From a virus, in IMG/VR virus record IMGVR_UViG_3300001533_001499, positions 1-22,092 of that record: a stretch of 22,092 nt of DNA. The stretch is one strand, 5' to 3'. Positions 16,101-21,693 of the stretch are shown here, in pieces. The notes beneath the pieces were generated by a model that had not been told where the DNA came from, did not search any database, and worked only from the letters and a program-made list of their open reading frames with translations. The position numbers and the translations under genes are program-made. Within the stretch, counting starts at the first letter, position 1; each line of letters starts with the position of its first letter.

Positions 16101-16998
16101 GAGATACCTTGTTGATTCATTTGGTTTGGGATTAACATCCGATTCTAAACAGCAATACATAGATCTTTGTGGTGATAAGCTAAATGCATTAGGTTTCATT
16201 AACATGCCAAGTGCAAAAGATTTCAAGAAATCATCTAATCCAAGTTTCATAAGTTCAGATGGTTCATTGAGTATGGAATTCATAAAAGAAGGAGCTGATG
16301 CAAGTAAGAATCCAGACTTTTACTATTCATTTGGTGAAGGAGTTGGTAGATCTTGTGTATCTTACTGGTTCCCATATATTAAAACAGATGATGAGAGTTC
16401 CAAATTTATTCCACCAGCAGCTGAAATAGCAAAAACTTTCATGAATAAGTTTACAACTATTGACGCAAGTATTCGTCCTTGGACCATATTAGCTGGTGTA
16501 ATTCGTGGATCTCTAACAAATGTAAGAGAAACTGAAATTCGTTTCACATATGCAGATCTAGAATATCTACATGATATGGGATCAAATCCAATTGAATATG
16601 TTGAAAACTATGGATTTATAATCAATAGTGATAATTCGGCTCAAGTTTATCCATATTCATCCTTGAGTTTAATTCACTCTCGTGAAGTGTTGATTGAACT
16701 TGAAAATAGACTATATGATATGTTGTTGAATTATCACTGGAGATTCAATACTCCTGAAATTCGTGCAGAAATTAAGTATAGAGCAGATCAAATCTGTAAA
16801 GAACTTGCAGAAGCAGATGCAATATACGCTTACAGAAATGTTTGTGACAAAACAAATAACCCAGATTATATAATTGACTTACAAATGGGTGTTCTCGACA
16901 CCTATATTGAAATCATCAAGGGTATGGGTATAATTGTTAACCAAATTACTATACTTAGAAAGGGAACCATTGAGTCATCAGGTTTCTTACAAACATAA
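13192..16998 (+). CDS. Tail sheath protein (gp18-like) with a large internal insertion
   Basis: The contractile sheath subunit that surrounds the tail tube and shortens to drive it through the cell envelope. The N-terminus is typical: YRVPGIYIEEVDQS (9-22), LVPGFSRKGPFNNPTRVNNISEFERIFG and a FHRTVETMLDQGPVWALNL segment. The C-terminal part from about 920 to 1268 holds the conserved region (RQDSILDVIAKGTRLAQG, FPYIKTDDESSKFIPPAAEIAKTFM, IRPWTILAGVIRG, NPIEYVENYGFIINSDNSAQV and a long C-terminal helix-strand domain). T4 gp18 has 659 residues and this protein has 1268. The excess is a roughly 590-residue Ser/Thr/Tyr/Asp-rich, beta-type insertion at about 330-920, probably extra domains displayed on the sheath surface. 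Its own promoter-like motif lies upstream and a perfect hairpin follows. Two antisense ORFs within it are shadows. Confidence 0.95.
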   Translation: MPIEDKNLGKYRVPGIYIEEVDQSVINLPIQEVLINLVPGFSRKGPFNNPTRVNNISEFERIFGSIDKGLETKGSYFHRTVETMLDQGPVWALNLLATDPTRDKLEWKSISLATQYDNGSLISSPYERFFNRQDFWIRDDDSFNDIVIENNNGAEDDDRLLHITNMSDKVITVFMFKSDAAGFDISAEQWYGGRNKVPLFMNSKDMISDYLVSILIVYGDWSDYKQLSGDATWSAYFGESGLYKTKVEDFANHYLVTRLAYYDASLIPNFKDLNNRDMYIKNIINNDTDKTGLFCTFNEDILLNADSYQGKIDLIGQTLVGLDDVPGTQPKTTIDFLSYTDSISESVTFTEKGLDSSANVFGNYAADMTTAWISGRTAGYTNWYTKDIASTGSSSLYTDLTSCDGTNITLASVTGLDVDDVVYFSKNFDTIDRTTPYYVKTVVGSDITISTEKGGPPLTSINTGSTTDIDVYKISYQFDDNASTGFYNIGGYRYYLSGETEAYLAPFVMTSSAQTYQRYDVIYLTSTGISKVTGTQTLTSASKPNYLVNNNNSIILGYTLTSYDGAGSFTINYTGVTVDSSGYKKIDSNFISTNTGSTTTATYLDIIFDDTYGSSSDWTNYTKLRSLKIYAELAAKLALGKAVVINKSNGYKYVIETYSSYDATVTENARIRIYFGLTDDPYDYIDTADFILYYTDDEFQVGDGSVSQFTTTLKPQIDATEGVIGKYSSLYLSYVNGVINNDDYYYVDNNSGDTAARQWIRMYLDSNRDMVVKFLNQLDPVNLTTIDQFDTGYGGELIVHSEKSNWKQTVEIENPSTITDSTNTTSIYVKKDRYSEIIKGTYLESYYDTSYYDYPGTGYLNGEIPRKWTRILDVKNDTVDTTLKILYTDAPIKIYTHSDTSGTTIEYFTTSYYTIDNYVSTYKGIAINPFKVHADSIPNKTESRQDSILDVIAKGTRLAQGLTNKNRITWRYLVDSFGLGLTSDSKQQYIDLCGDKLNALGFINMPSAKDFKKSSNPSFISSDGSLSMEFIKEGADASKNPDFYYSFGEGVGRSCVSYWFPYIKTDDESSKFIPPAAEIAKTFMNKFTTIDASIRPWTILAGVIRGSLTNVRETEIRFTYADLEYLHDMGSNPIEYVENYGFIINSDNSAQVYPYSSLSLIHSREVLIELENRLYDMLLNYHWRFNTPEIRAEIKYRADQICKELAEADAIYAYRNVCDKTNNPDYIIDLQMGVLDTYIEIIKGMGIIVNQITILRKGTIESSGFLQT

Positions 16999-17007
16999 AT
17001 ATAAAAA

Positions 17008-17047
17008 TTCAGGTAAAATCCACTTGAAAAAGTGGATTTTACCTGAA
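17008..17047 (+). terminator. Perfect 18-bp hairpin with GAAA loop between sheath and tube
   Basis: TTCAGGTAAAATCCACTT (17008-17025) and its exact reverse complement (17030-17047) flank the tetraloop GAAA. It begins 9 bases after the sheath stop. No U-tract follows, so it may be a partial terminator, or an RNA-stabilising or processing structure that sets the sheath-to-tube ratio. Confidence 0.75.
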
Positions 17048-17053
17048 TAAAAA

Positions 17054-17067
17054 TTAAATATATAAAA
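17054..17067 (+). promoter_or_regulatory. Upstream promoter-like motif copy before the tail tube gene
   Basis: TTAAATATATAAAA, one base longer in the centre than the consensus, about 30 bases before the perfect copy at 17084-17095. The tube gene may have two stacked promoters, or this may be a decayed copy. Confidence 0.35.
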
Positions 17068-17083
17068 ACGGAACAAAGCACGT

Positions 17084-17095
17084 TTAATATATAAA
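17084..17095 (+). promoter_or_regulatory. Promoter-like motif upstream of the tail tube gene
   Basis: An exact TTAATATATAAA, 22 bases before the ATG at 17118. Its position rules against the in-frame TTG at 17097, which would begin within two bases of the motif. Confidence 0.6.
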
Positions 17096-17117
17096 ATTGA
17101 AAAAAAAATTTGATATT

Positions 17118-17684
17118 ATGCCATTAGCACATTTTACTAACATAGATTCACACAATAAATTGTGGGAACCAGTCCATAAGAATTTATTTGAGGTAAATTT
17201 TATTTTACCTCCAGCACTAGAAGCACAATATGGGAATAGAAAATATCTTCTTTTAGAGAATGCTATATCTATTAATTTACCAGATTATCCAAATCTTCCA
17301 ACACAATCTCAAAGATTTAAGTATTCAACAAGATTGTTTGTGATGATGCCAGATACAACATCTATTGATGATGTTACTATAAGTTTCAACTTATTGAAAG
17401 ATGATCAACATCAAATGTTTGTTTTCAGGATGTTAAAGGATTGGTATGATCTATCTTGGAATAATGAAACTGGTGAATTAAATTATAAGAAAGCTACCGT
17501 TGGTCAGATTCTTGTAAATGTTCATGATAAGGATGGTGTTATCTTAAGAAGAGTTGTTTATCATAATGCGGTGTGTAATAATTTTAGTGGTATTGAAGCT
17601 CATGCTTGGGAAGATACAGGTACTCTTCAAGGACCATTTGATGCTCACTTCGCTGTGGATTATTGGGAAGACTTCTACTACTAA
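17118..17684 (+). CDS. Tail tube protein (gp19-like)
   Basis: The subunit that polymerises into the inner tail tube, through which DNA passes. It follows the sheath gene directly, as gene 19 follows gene 18 in T4, and its 188 residues are close to T4 gp19 (163). The sequence has the expected plan: an opening strand KNLFEVNFILPP (21-32), a long loop with AISINLPDYPNLPTQSQRFKYSTRLF, paired strands DVTISFNLLKDDQHQMFVFRMLKDWYD, ILVNVHDKDGVILRRVVYHNAVCNNF and a C-terminal HFAVDYWEDFYY strand. The frame is open to TTG 17097 (MKKKFDI...), but I start at ATG 17118 because of the promoter-like motif at 17084-17095. The leader is A-rich with no Shine-Dalgarno. A hairpin terminator follows about 60 bases after the stop. 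Confidence 0.88.
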   Translation: MPLAHFTNIDSHNKLWEPVHKNLFEVNFILPPALEAQYGNRKYLLLENAISINLPDYPNLPTQSQRFKYSTRLFVMMPDTTSIDDVTISFNLLKDDQHQMFVFRMLKDWYDLSWNNETGELNYKKATVGQILVNVHDKDGVILRRVVYHNAVCNNFSGIEAHAWEDTGTLQGPFDAHFAVDYWEDFYY

Positions 17685-17745
17685 AACTTGTTGATTTTCA
17701 AGTAGTTATAAAAAACTTAAAATAATTCAATAAATTATTGAGAAG

Positions 17746-17776
17746 AACCTTGATTTTATAGTATAAAATCAAGGTT
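17746..17776 (+). terminator. Perfect 15-bp hairpin terminator before the HNH fragment
   Basis: AACCTTGATTTTATA (17746-17760) and its exact reverse complement (17762-17776) are separated by one G, with TTTGTT following. It ends the tube transcript and stops 5 bases before the ATG at 17782, leaving no room for a normal ribosome site on any read-through message. Confidence 0.8.
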
Positions 17777-17781
17777 TTGTT

Positions 17782-18168
17782 ATGCTATATAAAAAATGTA
17801 GAGTTTGTGGTGAAATGAAAGAAGTTGATAACTTTCATAAAAAAATGTCAACCAAAGATGGTTATAGAAATGAATGTAAAGAATGTGTTAAAGTAATTCA
17901 GAAGAAATATAAAGAAACGCCTGGATTCAAGGAAAAACAGAAAGCATACGATAAAAAAAGATATGAAGAAAAAAGAAAAGAAATTCTCCAAAGAAAAAAG
18001 GAATATCATGAAGAAAACAGGGAACGAATTCTTGAATATAAAAGAAAATATAGAAAAGAAAAAGATTCACAAATTAGAGAATGGAGAAAGAATAATCCTG
18101 AAAAAAACACAAAAGGACAATTAAATGACAGAAAAAAATATCCTCATGTTATAGCATGGCGTTCATAA
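17782..18168 (+). CDS. Truncated HNH homing endonuclease (HNH core missing)
   Basis: A 128-residue protein. Residues 6-35 form a four-cysteine zinc finger (CRVCGEMKEVDNFHKK...GYRNECKEC), the usual N-terminus of phage HNH endonucleases. A very basic, charged helix follows (40-115, repeats of KYRKEK and NREKIL type). It ends at KKYPHVIAWRS. In related full-length enzymes, as I recall them, YPHxxAWR leads into the domain with the GEWHIDHI catalytic motif; here a TAA follows at once and no downstream frame restores it. So the nuclease core appears lost, and this may be a decaying remnant or a retained DNA-binding piece. It lies between tail genes, a common homing-endonuclease location, and is preceded by a terminator hairpin that leaves almost no leader. 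Confidence 0.7.
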   Translation: MLYKKCRVCGEMKEVDNFHKKMSTKDGYRNECKECVKVIQKKYKETPGFKEKQKAYDKKRYEEKRKEILQRKKEYHEENRERILEYKRKYRKEKDSQIREWRKNNPEKNTKGQLNDRKKYPHVIAWRS

Positions 18169-18283
18169 ATTTAATAATTAAATTAAACTATTTTTTATTT
18201 TACATATATATTAAAAAAATGGTGGCTTCCAATGGGCCGAGGCAAGCTGAATATATATTTTTACAAAAAATAATATAAAAATT
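18169..18283. other. Intergenic leader with a GC-rich patch between two AT tracts
   Basis: A 115-base gap before the gp26-like gene. Bases 18220-18249 are clearly more GC-rich than their surroundings and lie between ATATATATT tracts at 18204-18212 and about 18250-18258, so an insertion into a duplicated AT tract is possible. An ATG at about 18219 opens a 19-codon frame (MVASNGPRQAEYIFLQKII) that is unlikely to be a gene. No exact TTAATATATAAA occurs; TAATATAAA just before 18284 may be a shortened version. Confidence 0.35.
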
Positions 18284-19234
18284 ATGGCACAAAATGATGA
18301 TGTTTTAAAACAGTTCATAAAAGATCAAACTGGTGGTGGAACAAAAATTGATAAAGTTAATGAAGTAAACATGGATACTTATAAAGAAAGTGTTGTTTAT
18401 GGTAGAGAATATATTTCAATTGATGTTAAATCCTTACCAGCTGGTGTTTTCTACAAAGAAGGTACAAGAATAAGCATTCGCGGAGCTTCTGTTGCTGAGG
18501 TTCAAGAATATTCAGTTGTAGATCAAGCAAATATAATGGATGTAACGGAAAAAATGAATAAGATTTTATCGCGTTGCGTTAGATTTATTCGTTCAGATGG
18601 TACTACGGGTAGTTATAGGGATTTAAAGGATAACGATCGTATATTCTTAATATTTATGATTAGAGAACTCACCTTTCAAAAAGGTAATAATTTAGCCAAG
18701 GAAGTCACTTGTGAAACTTGTGGTCATGAATTCAAAATTGAATATCGTGCTACCAATAGTGAAAGAAAACCTAATACTTTTGTAAATCATGAGATGAATG
18801 AAGAAATTGCTGAGTTTTTCAATCCAGATTTAAAAGTTTTTGAATTTGAAATTGATGATAAGGTCTATAGATTATCTCCACCATCTATTGGATTACAAGA
18901 ATCATTTTTCGAAAATCTTAAGGTGAATATACAGGAAAATCCTAACAAAAAACCAAATGTATCATTCCTAAAGATTATACCATTTACATTATATGATAGA
19001 ACGACTATAACAGCGGATGGTATAAAAGCAAAAGAAAAAGAATTTAGTGAAATGGATATGGATTCGTTCCAGACATTAGATTATGTTATCGATAGAATGG
19101 AATTTGGTATTAAAGAATTAAATTCAAAATGTCCTGTGTGCGGTGCGGAGGTCCGCACCGAAATGTCGTTTCCCTCAGGAGCAAAGAGTCTTTTCACTGT
19201 TTCAAGTCCACTTGAGAAACTTAAGAAAAAATAA
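18284..19234 (+). CDS. gp26-like baseplate hub protein with a split zinc ribbon
   Basis: A 316-residue protein resembling the T4 gp26-type baseplate hub/assembly family. The core shows IDVKSLPAGVFYKEGTRISIRGASVAEVQEYS (46-77), then a DVTEKMNKILSRCVRF helix and DRIFLIFMIRELTF (118-131). Two CxxC knuckles, C143/C146 (CETCG) and C283/C286 (CPVCG), probably join as one four-cysteine zinc ribbon enclosing the central domain. In T4 gp26 acts in hub assembly; baseplate assembly is the expected role here too. Its place downstream of sheath and tube fits a late morphogenesis cluster. Residues 287-291, right after the second knuckle, are encoded by a perfect 20-base GC-rich palindrome, unlike the AT-rich rest. 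The stop overlaps the next frame by 23 bases. Confidence 0.7.
   Translation: MAQNDDVLKQFIKDQTGGGTKIDKVNEVNMDTYKESVVYGREYISIDVKSLPAGVFYKEGTRISIRGASVAEVQEYSVVDQANIMDVTEKMNKILSRCVRFIRSDGTTGSYRDLKDNDRIFLIFMIRELTFQKGNNLAKEVTCETCGHEFKIEYRATNSERKPNTFVNHEMNEEIAEFFNPDLKVFEFEIDDKVYRLSPPSIGLQESFFENLKVNIQENPNKKPNVSFLKIIPFTLYDRTTITADGIKAKEKEFSEMDMDSFQTLDYVIDRMEFGIKELNSKCPVCGAEVRTEMSFPSGAKSLFTVSSPLEKLKKK
19141..19160. other. Perfect 20-bp GC-rich palindrome inside the zinc-ribbon gene
   Basis: CGGTGCGGAGGTCCGCACCG: CGGTGCGGA pairs perfectly with TCCGCACCG around GG. It is 80% G+C in an AT-rich gene and codes for residues just after the second CxxC knuckle. The frame is preserved. Confidence 0.75.
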
Positions 19235-19466
19235 GTTAGAACTTGGGATACAGGCTAATCAACCTTCTTGGTGTATAGATTCTTGGCCTTATTATGAATA
19301 TGAGGATTGGATCGAATTACTAAACGAAAGAAACGAAGAAGAAAAGAAATCCCGTGAAAAACAAGAAAAAGAGCAACAAAGACGACAACCTAAAATACCT
19401 GATTATTCAAAGTCAATGCAAAATTTCAAACCTGGTAGCTACAAACCACCAAAAATGCCCCGATAA
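19212..19466 (+). CDS. Small coiled-coil protein, possible gp51-like hub assembly partner
   Basis: A protein of 84 residues counted from the TTG at 19212. Residues 12-32 (GIQANQPSWCIDSWPYYEYE) are compact, followed by DWIELLNERNEEEKKSREKQEKEQQRR, a highly charged helix, and a Pro/Lys tail (KPGSYKPPKMPR). T4-like phages often have a small partner after the gp26-type protein (gp51 in T4), which suggests the same role here; the sequence similarity I can see is weak. There is no in-frame ATG before residue 63. The frame extends upstream to a GTG at 19143 within the GC-rich palindrome, which would give 107 residues overlapping the upstream gene by 92 bases. TTG 19212 with translational coupling is more likely. 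A +1 frameshift from the upstream gene is a third possibility. The stop lies inside a terminator stem. Confidence 0.55.
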   Translation: MRNLRKNKLELGIQANQPSWCIDSWPYYEYEDWIELLNERNEEEKKSREKQEKEQQRRQPKIPDYSKSMQNFKPGSYKPPKMPR

Positions 19467-19487
19467 TTTTTTCGGGGTATTTTTTTA
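19456..19487 (+). terminator. Rho-independent terminator
   Basis: CCCCGA (19458-19463) pairs with TCGGGG (19472-19477), followed by TA and a T-run. The stem overlaps the end of the small gene stopping at 19466. It closes the 18284-19466 unit, and its T-run merges into the next promoter-like motif at 19485. Confidence 0.88.
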
Positions 19488-19496
19488 ATATATACA
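19485..19496 (+). promoter_or_regulatory. Promoter-like motif upstream of the accessory cluster
   Basis: TTAATATATACA, one base from consensus, 23 bases before the ATG at 19520. It directly follows the terminator of the previous unit, as expected for a new transcription start. Confidence 0.5.
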
Positions 19497-19519
19497 AATA
19501 ACAAAATAAATCTATTATT

Positions 19520-19756
19520 ATGAAAACAAAATTCAATAATTTTTTAAATGAATCTGTATCCCGAATTCAATATAATATAGGTATAGATGAATTAGAATCA
19601 GGCGAAAGAGAAATTCAAAACAAAGCAGAGAGTTTGAATTTAAGTATTTCAATTTCAAGAACACCCGGAACCACTATGACGACTTTACTTATGAAAGTAG
19701 AAGGTGAAGACGATTCGATTGCTGAATTTAAAGATTGGTTAAAAAATGATTTTTAG
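19520..19756 (+). CDS. Small hypothetical protein with capsid-targeting-like N-terminus
   Basis: A 78-residue acidic protein with no known family. MKTKFNNFLNESVSR at the start is close in pattern to the capsid-targeting sequence of T4 internal proteins (Met-Lys-Thr, aromatic residues, then Phe-Leu/Ile-x-Glu). The remainder (SLNLSISISRTPGTTMTTLLMKVEGEDDSIAEFKDWLKNDF) looks like a small beta-strand pair and a helix, similar in size to a ferredoxin-like half domain. It begins the accessory cluster, with its own promoter-like motif, and the next gene follows after 20 bases. Packaging inside the head is a hypothesis only. Confidence 0.6.
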   Translation: MKTKFNNFLNESVSRIQYNIGIDELESGEREIQNKAESLNLSISISRTPGTTMTTLLMKVEGEDDSIAEFKDWLKNDF

Positions 19757-19776
19757 AAAATGATAGAAGTAATATC

Positions 19777-20259
19777 ATGAAATATTTAAAATATTTTGAA
19801 AATAAAAAGATAGAATGGGATGAAGAATGGGAAGAATCTCAGGAACAAAAGGATTGCAAACACATATGGGTAAAAAAGGTTGAAGGGGGAAGATTGGCAC
19901 CACCTATATATTATAAAGAATGCAAGTTTGAATCAAATATAGATTTTGATGATTGGGACATAGAAGAAGATGAAGATAATGTTCTTGAAACTAAAGGTAT
20001 AGTATATAAAACTATTAGAGATATAATTAGGGATAAATTTAATATTGAGATTGAAAGTATAAGTAAAACTTTTAAAGAAATGGGTATGGATGAATTGGAT
20101 TGTATAGAATTAATAATGGATACAGAATTTTTTTTGAATATGGCAATTCCTGATACAGAATTAAGTCATTTAACTAATGATGGTAATCTTTATAATGTTA
20201 AATTGGTGAGTTTTATTGATTTAGTTGAAAGAATATATTATTGGAATAAAAAAGATTAA
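19777..20259 (+). CDS. Acyl-carrier-protein-like protein lacking the phosphopantetheine serine
   Basis: A 160-residue acidic protein. It starts MKYLKYFENKK, the N-terminal pattern shared with 21690 and 22025. A linker rich in Trp and Glu follows, then a short Cys/His-containing part (CKHIWVKK...YYKECKF, 27-51). Residues about 75-155 match an acyl carrier protein: VYKTIRDIIRDKFNIE (first helix), then MGMDELDCIELIMDTEFFLNMAIPDTEL, aligning without gaps to the family's GxDSLDxVELVMALEEEFxxxIPDEE. The serine that would carry phosphopantetheine is Glu106, so it should not be an active carrier. A binding or regulatory role, perhaps targeting ACP partners such as lipid-modifying enzymes, is possible. 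It sits 20 bases after the previous gene. Confidence 0.65.
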   Translation: MKYLKYFENKKIEWDEEWEESQEQKDCKHIWVKKVEGGRLAPPIYYKECKFESNIDFDDWDIEEDEDNVLETKGIVYKTIRDIIRDKFNIEIESISKTFKEMGMDELDCIELIMDTEFFLNMAIPDTELSHLTNDGNLYNVKLVSFIDLVERIYYWNKKD

Positions 20260-20260
20260 T

Positions 20261-20437
20261 ATGAAAAGACTTACTAAACAAGAATTTATAGAAAGATGTA
20301 AAATAGTACATGGTAATAAATATGATTATAGTTTAGTTAATTATAAAAATTGTATGTCTAAAGTTAAAATAATATGTCCTGAACATGATGAAATAAAAGA
20401 TAATTATTGTAAAGATAATAATATTAATAAAATATAA
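20261..20437 (+). CDS. Truncated DUF723-like module (endonuclease-associated) remnant
   Basis: A 58-residue protein. Residues 6-44 (KQEFIERCKIVHGNKYDYSLVNYKNCMSKVKIICPEHDEI) match, from memory, the repeat module in phage homing or Vsr-like endonucleases, FIEKAxxVHGDKYDYSxVxYxNxxxKVxIxCPxHG. There the module continues with a FEQxPxxHLxGxGCPxC zinc-binding end. Here the H-G is H-D and the continuation is replaced by KDNYCKDNNINKI and a stop, so the second cysteine pair and any nuclease domain are missing. I start at ATG 20261, one base after the previous stop; an in-frame upstream ATG at 20225 lies inside that gene. It is likely a decaying fragment of a mobile endonuclease gene. Confidence 0.6.
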   Translation: MKRLTKQEFIERCKIVHGNKYDYSLVNYKNCMSKVKIICPEHDEIKDNYCKDNNINKI

Positions 20438-20472
20438 TAGAAAATTAAAATTTAATATTTTAGAAAAAATAA

Positions 20473-21693
20473 ATGAGTTTATTTATGAATAAAGAAATTC
20501 ATATGTTCGATTTGGATGGAACACTTTGGAACATAAAGTCTGAAATATGGTTGATCGATAAAGAAAACCCGCAAAGGCCAATTGTAAAAATAGATTCTTT
20601 AGAATTTTCGATGATTAAAAATGGTATGTTTCGAAAAGATGATATACCAATTGATTATAACGGGCAGAAGTTTTATATCAGTAAAAAAATATACAACAAG
20701 GTTTATAAACGTAAAGGATTTGAAAATTTAGATCGTTTAGGTATAAGTTTCATAGATTTTTATGATAAAGAAAAACTTAATAAAGCAGATAAAGATTTTA
20801 TTGTAGATAATATATCACATTTAAGGGGTAAAAAAGTTCATGTTGGTTTATTAACAGCTCGTTCAAGTCAACGAACACATTCTGATATTGTGAATGAACT
20901 TCGATTAGAGTTAAAAAATATGAATATTCCACTGAATAAAATATATTTTATTGGGGATAAGTTTAAAGTAACTCACGATGATATAATGAGTTTGAAAAAG
21001 GCTCATATATTATTAGAACATCTGATAGGATTCAAAATAAAAGATAATAAATTTATTCCTATACGTCAGGATTGGTATGACAATGTTCATTTTTATGATG
21101 ATAATTATACAAATATTAATTATGCAAATGATTTACAGAAGATATTTGAAGATGTTTTAACAAATACAGATGATGATTTATTTAAGATTATCCTGGAAAG
21201 AGTGGATTCAGAAGAACTGATATTAATTAATCATTTGGTTTCAAATAATGAAATTAAAAGATTCAAGGATACAAAAATAGTGTTGAAAGAACCTGGTAAA
21301 TTTCCAATTCAGTTAGAATCATTTTCTAGTTATTCTGGAATAATACTCGAAGAAGTAAATTCAAATAAATATTATAAGGTTGTAACAAAGGATTTGAAAT
21401 CTTTAGGGCTCAGAAACAATCCTACAATTATGGATTTTCCAGTTGGAGATTGGGTTTATGAACCAAATCCAACAGAAGGACCTGGTGGATGGGGTGGAAC
21501 CGGTGGTATTTGGGTTGCAAATGGATTGAGTCAAGGAAAAGGATTATTAAAATACATGCAAAAGAAAGCATTAAAAGAAAACGATGAAGAATTGAAAGAT
21601 TGTAGATTATTTGAAGTTGAGATCGGTAATGTTTTATATTCCAATTCTTATCGTTCAAAAGTGGATGCTGTAAAAATGATAAAAGAATTATGA
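20473..21693 (+). CDS. HAD-fold phosphatase-like protein with an extra C-terminal domain
   Basis: A 406-residue protein. The N-terminal half is a HAD-superfamily domain: motif I MFDLDGTLW (11-19) with D13 and D15, motif II VGLLTARSS (124-132), a motif III lysine near 175-176 and motif IV HFYDDNYTNI (207-216) with D209 and D210. The segment IDKENPQRPIVKIDSLEFSMIKNG and the LLEHLIGFKI helix resemble phage proteins annotated as Swiss-army-knife RNA-repair-like HAD domains, as I recall them. That would suggest a nucleic-acid-end or nucleotide phosphatase. The C-terminal half (about 265-406) includes DLKSLGLRNNPTIMDFPVGDWVYEPN, a Gly-rich GPGGWGGTGGIW and an IGNVLYSNSYRSKVDAVKMI end; its function is unknown. 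The next gene overlaps it by ATGA, so they are coupled. Confidence 0.75.
   Translation: MSLFMNKEIHMFDLDGTLWNIKSEIWLIDKENPQRPIVKIDSLEFSMIKNGMFRKDDIPIDYNGQKFYISKKIYNKVYKRKGFENLDRLGISFIDFYDKEKLNKADKDFIVDNISHLRGKKVHVGLLTARSSQRTHSDIVNELRLELKNMNIPLNKIYFIGDKFKVTHDDIMSLKKAHILLEHLIGFKIKDNKFIPIRQDWYDNVHFYDDNYTNINYANDLQKIFEDVLTNTDDDLFKIILERVDSEELILINHLVSNNEIKRFKDTKIVLKEPGKFPIQLESFSSYSGIILEEVNSNKYYKVVTKDLKSLGLRNNPTIMDFPVGDWVYEPNPTEGPGGWGGTGGIWVANGLSQGKGLLKYMQKKALKENDEELKDCRLFEVEIGNVLYSNSYRSKVDAVKMIKEL

Noticed and set aside
15769-16547. Minus-strand ORFs within the sheath gene
   Set aside because: They are antisense to conserved sheath sequence and have no promoter-like motif or recognisable domain.
18219-18278. 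A 19-codon ORF (MVASNGPRQAEYIFLQKII)
   Set aside because: Too short, no leader signal and no recognisable feature. Treated as part of the intergenic leader.
21474-21515. GC-rich Gly/Trp-coding stretch in the HAD-fold gene
   Set aside because: There is no inverted symmetry or flanking duplication. Gly and Trp codons are naturally GC-rich.
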